Assembly: GCA_036939975.1 (NCBI GenBank)
Contig: JALLPB010001332.1
Location: 1-10,243, forward strand
Length of the DNA stretch: 10,243 nucleotides
DNA from: Cyclostephanos tholiformis
Taxonomy: Eukaryota; Bacillariophyta; Thalassiosirophyceae; Thalassiosirales; Thalassiosiraceae
Direction: 5' to 3'
Shown here: positions 9,694-10,243 of the stretch, in pieces
Layout: each line of letters starts with the position of its first letter
Position numbering within the stretch: the first letter of the stretch is position 1
Program-made: the position numbers and the translations under genes
The notes under the pieces: model-generated
What the model was told of the DNA's origin: nothing
The model's input: only the letters and a program-made list of their open reading frames with translations
The model's database searches: none

Positions 9694-9886
9694 ATGTGCA
9701 AAAGAAAAGAGTGCCGTTAAGGATTGAAATCAGTTTGCCAGTTCCGATGTATCTTCCTAAGGATCCTCCAGCCCTTCCATCCGATCCGCTCCCCCAAGAA
9801 AGAAGACTGACGTGTCCAAGTTATCCTCTCACTTATTTTCTCACACGTGAGTTCCCTTTTTGGCTCTTTCCACTCCTCCTCTGATA
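9694..9886 (+). repeat. Diverged direct repeat, copy 2
   Basis: Second copy of the 9330-9506 repeat, same orientation; the cores are offset by 369 bases. All five core mismatches are transitions. It lacks the intact 9-bp hairpin of copy 1. Confidence 0.8.
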
Positions 9887-10243
9887 TGTTAAGTAAGTAA
9901 GTAAGTCAGTTTAGATCTCTATTGCTACTAAAGCTTCATGGCGCCCTCTATTATCTGTATGCATCACTCAGGCCCATGTACTTTCAGTGGTAGTCATTGT
10001 GTATGCATGTCTGGGATGCAACATGGTATTTTCTGTTCCAAGCAGTATTCTTATTGCATCCTCGGTCTTCATTTTCTTTTTTGTACGTGACGCTATGCCA
10101 GTCTCATAGTATTAAGAGTGAATGAGAAGTTCTTTGTTTCTGTTAAATTTGGTGATTTTTAGTTCGATGTGTGAGTGTTTGGTACTGACTAGGTTGCCAG
10201 TTACTGAGTAACAGTAATCTGATTTTAGGGGTCCAAAACACAG

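Overview
This window looks like nuclear DNA of a photosynthetic stramenopile, most likely a diatom, possibly a centric one. The reasons are: spliceosomal introns with GTGAGT/GTAAGT donors; two proteins that start with a signal peptide plus an 'A-F' cleavage site (the bipartite targeting signal of complex red-lineage plastids); and a mitochondrial triosephosphate isomerase-GAPDH fusion, a stramenopile hallmark. I cannot name the species from the sequence. || Layout. 208-2122 (+): RlmN-type radical SAM RNA methyltransferase, 2 exons, about 611 aa, with an unusual C-terminal membrane segment. 2296-4672 (-): plastid pyruvate dehydrogenase E2 (dihydrolipoamide acetyltransferase), 3 exons, about 667 aa, with two lipoyl and two subunit-binding domains. 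4673-5163: divergent intergenic region. 5164-6019 (+): plastid FabZ (3-hydroxyacyl-ACP dehydratase), 2 exons, about 214 aa. 6020-7174: gap holding a relic of a PIF1-like helicase. 7175-9139 (-): TPI-GAPDH fusion, 2 exons, about 616 aa. 9140-10243: no gene seen; it holds a cluster of CRE-like motifs and a diverged direct repeat. || How the genes fit together. E2 makes acetyl-CoA from pyruvate in the plastid, and FabZ carries out the dehydration step of plastid fatty-acid synthesis. These two genes are divergent neighbours about 0.5 kb apart and may share a promoter. TPI-GAPDH supplies lower glycolysis in the mitochondrion. RlmN methylates an adenine in rRNA and/or tRNA. || Exon structures were worked out by hand from splice consensus, reading frame and family similarity. 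All four gene models are intact. The least ordinary observations are the E2 domain layout with near-identical lipoyl modules, the divergent E2/FabZ pair, a hidden 22-base last exon of FabZ whose donor contains an in-frame stop, the tail-anchored RlmN, and the CRE-like cluster upstream of TPI-GAPDH.
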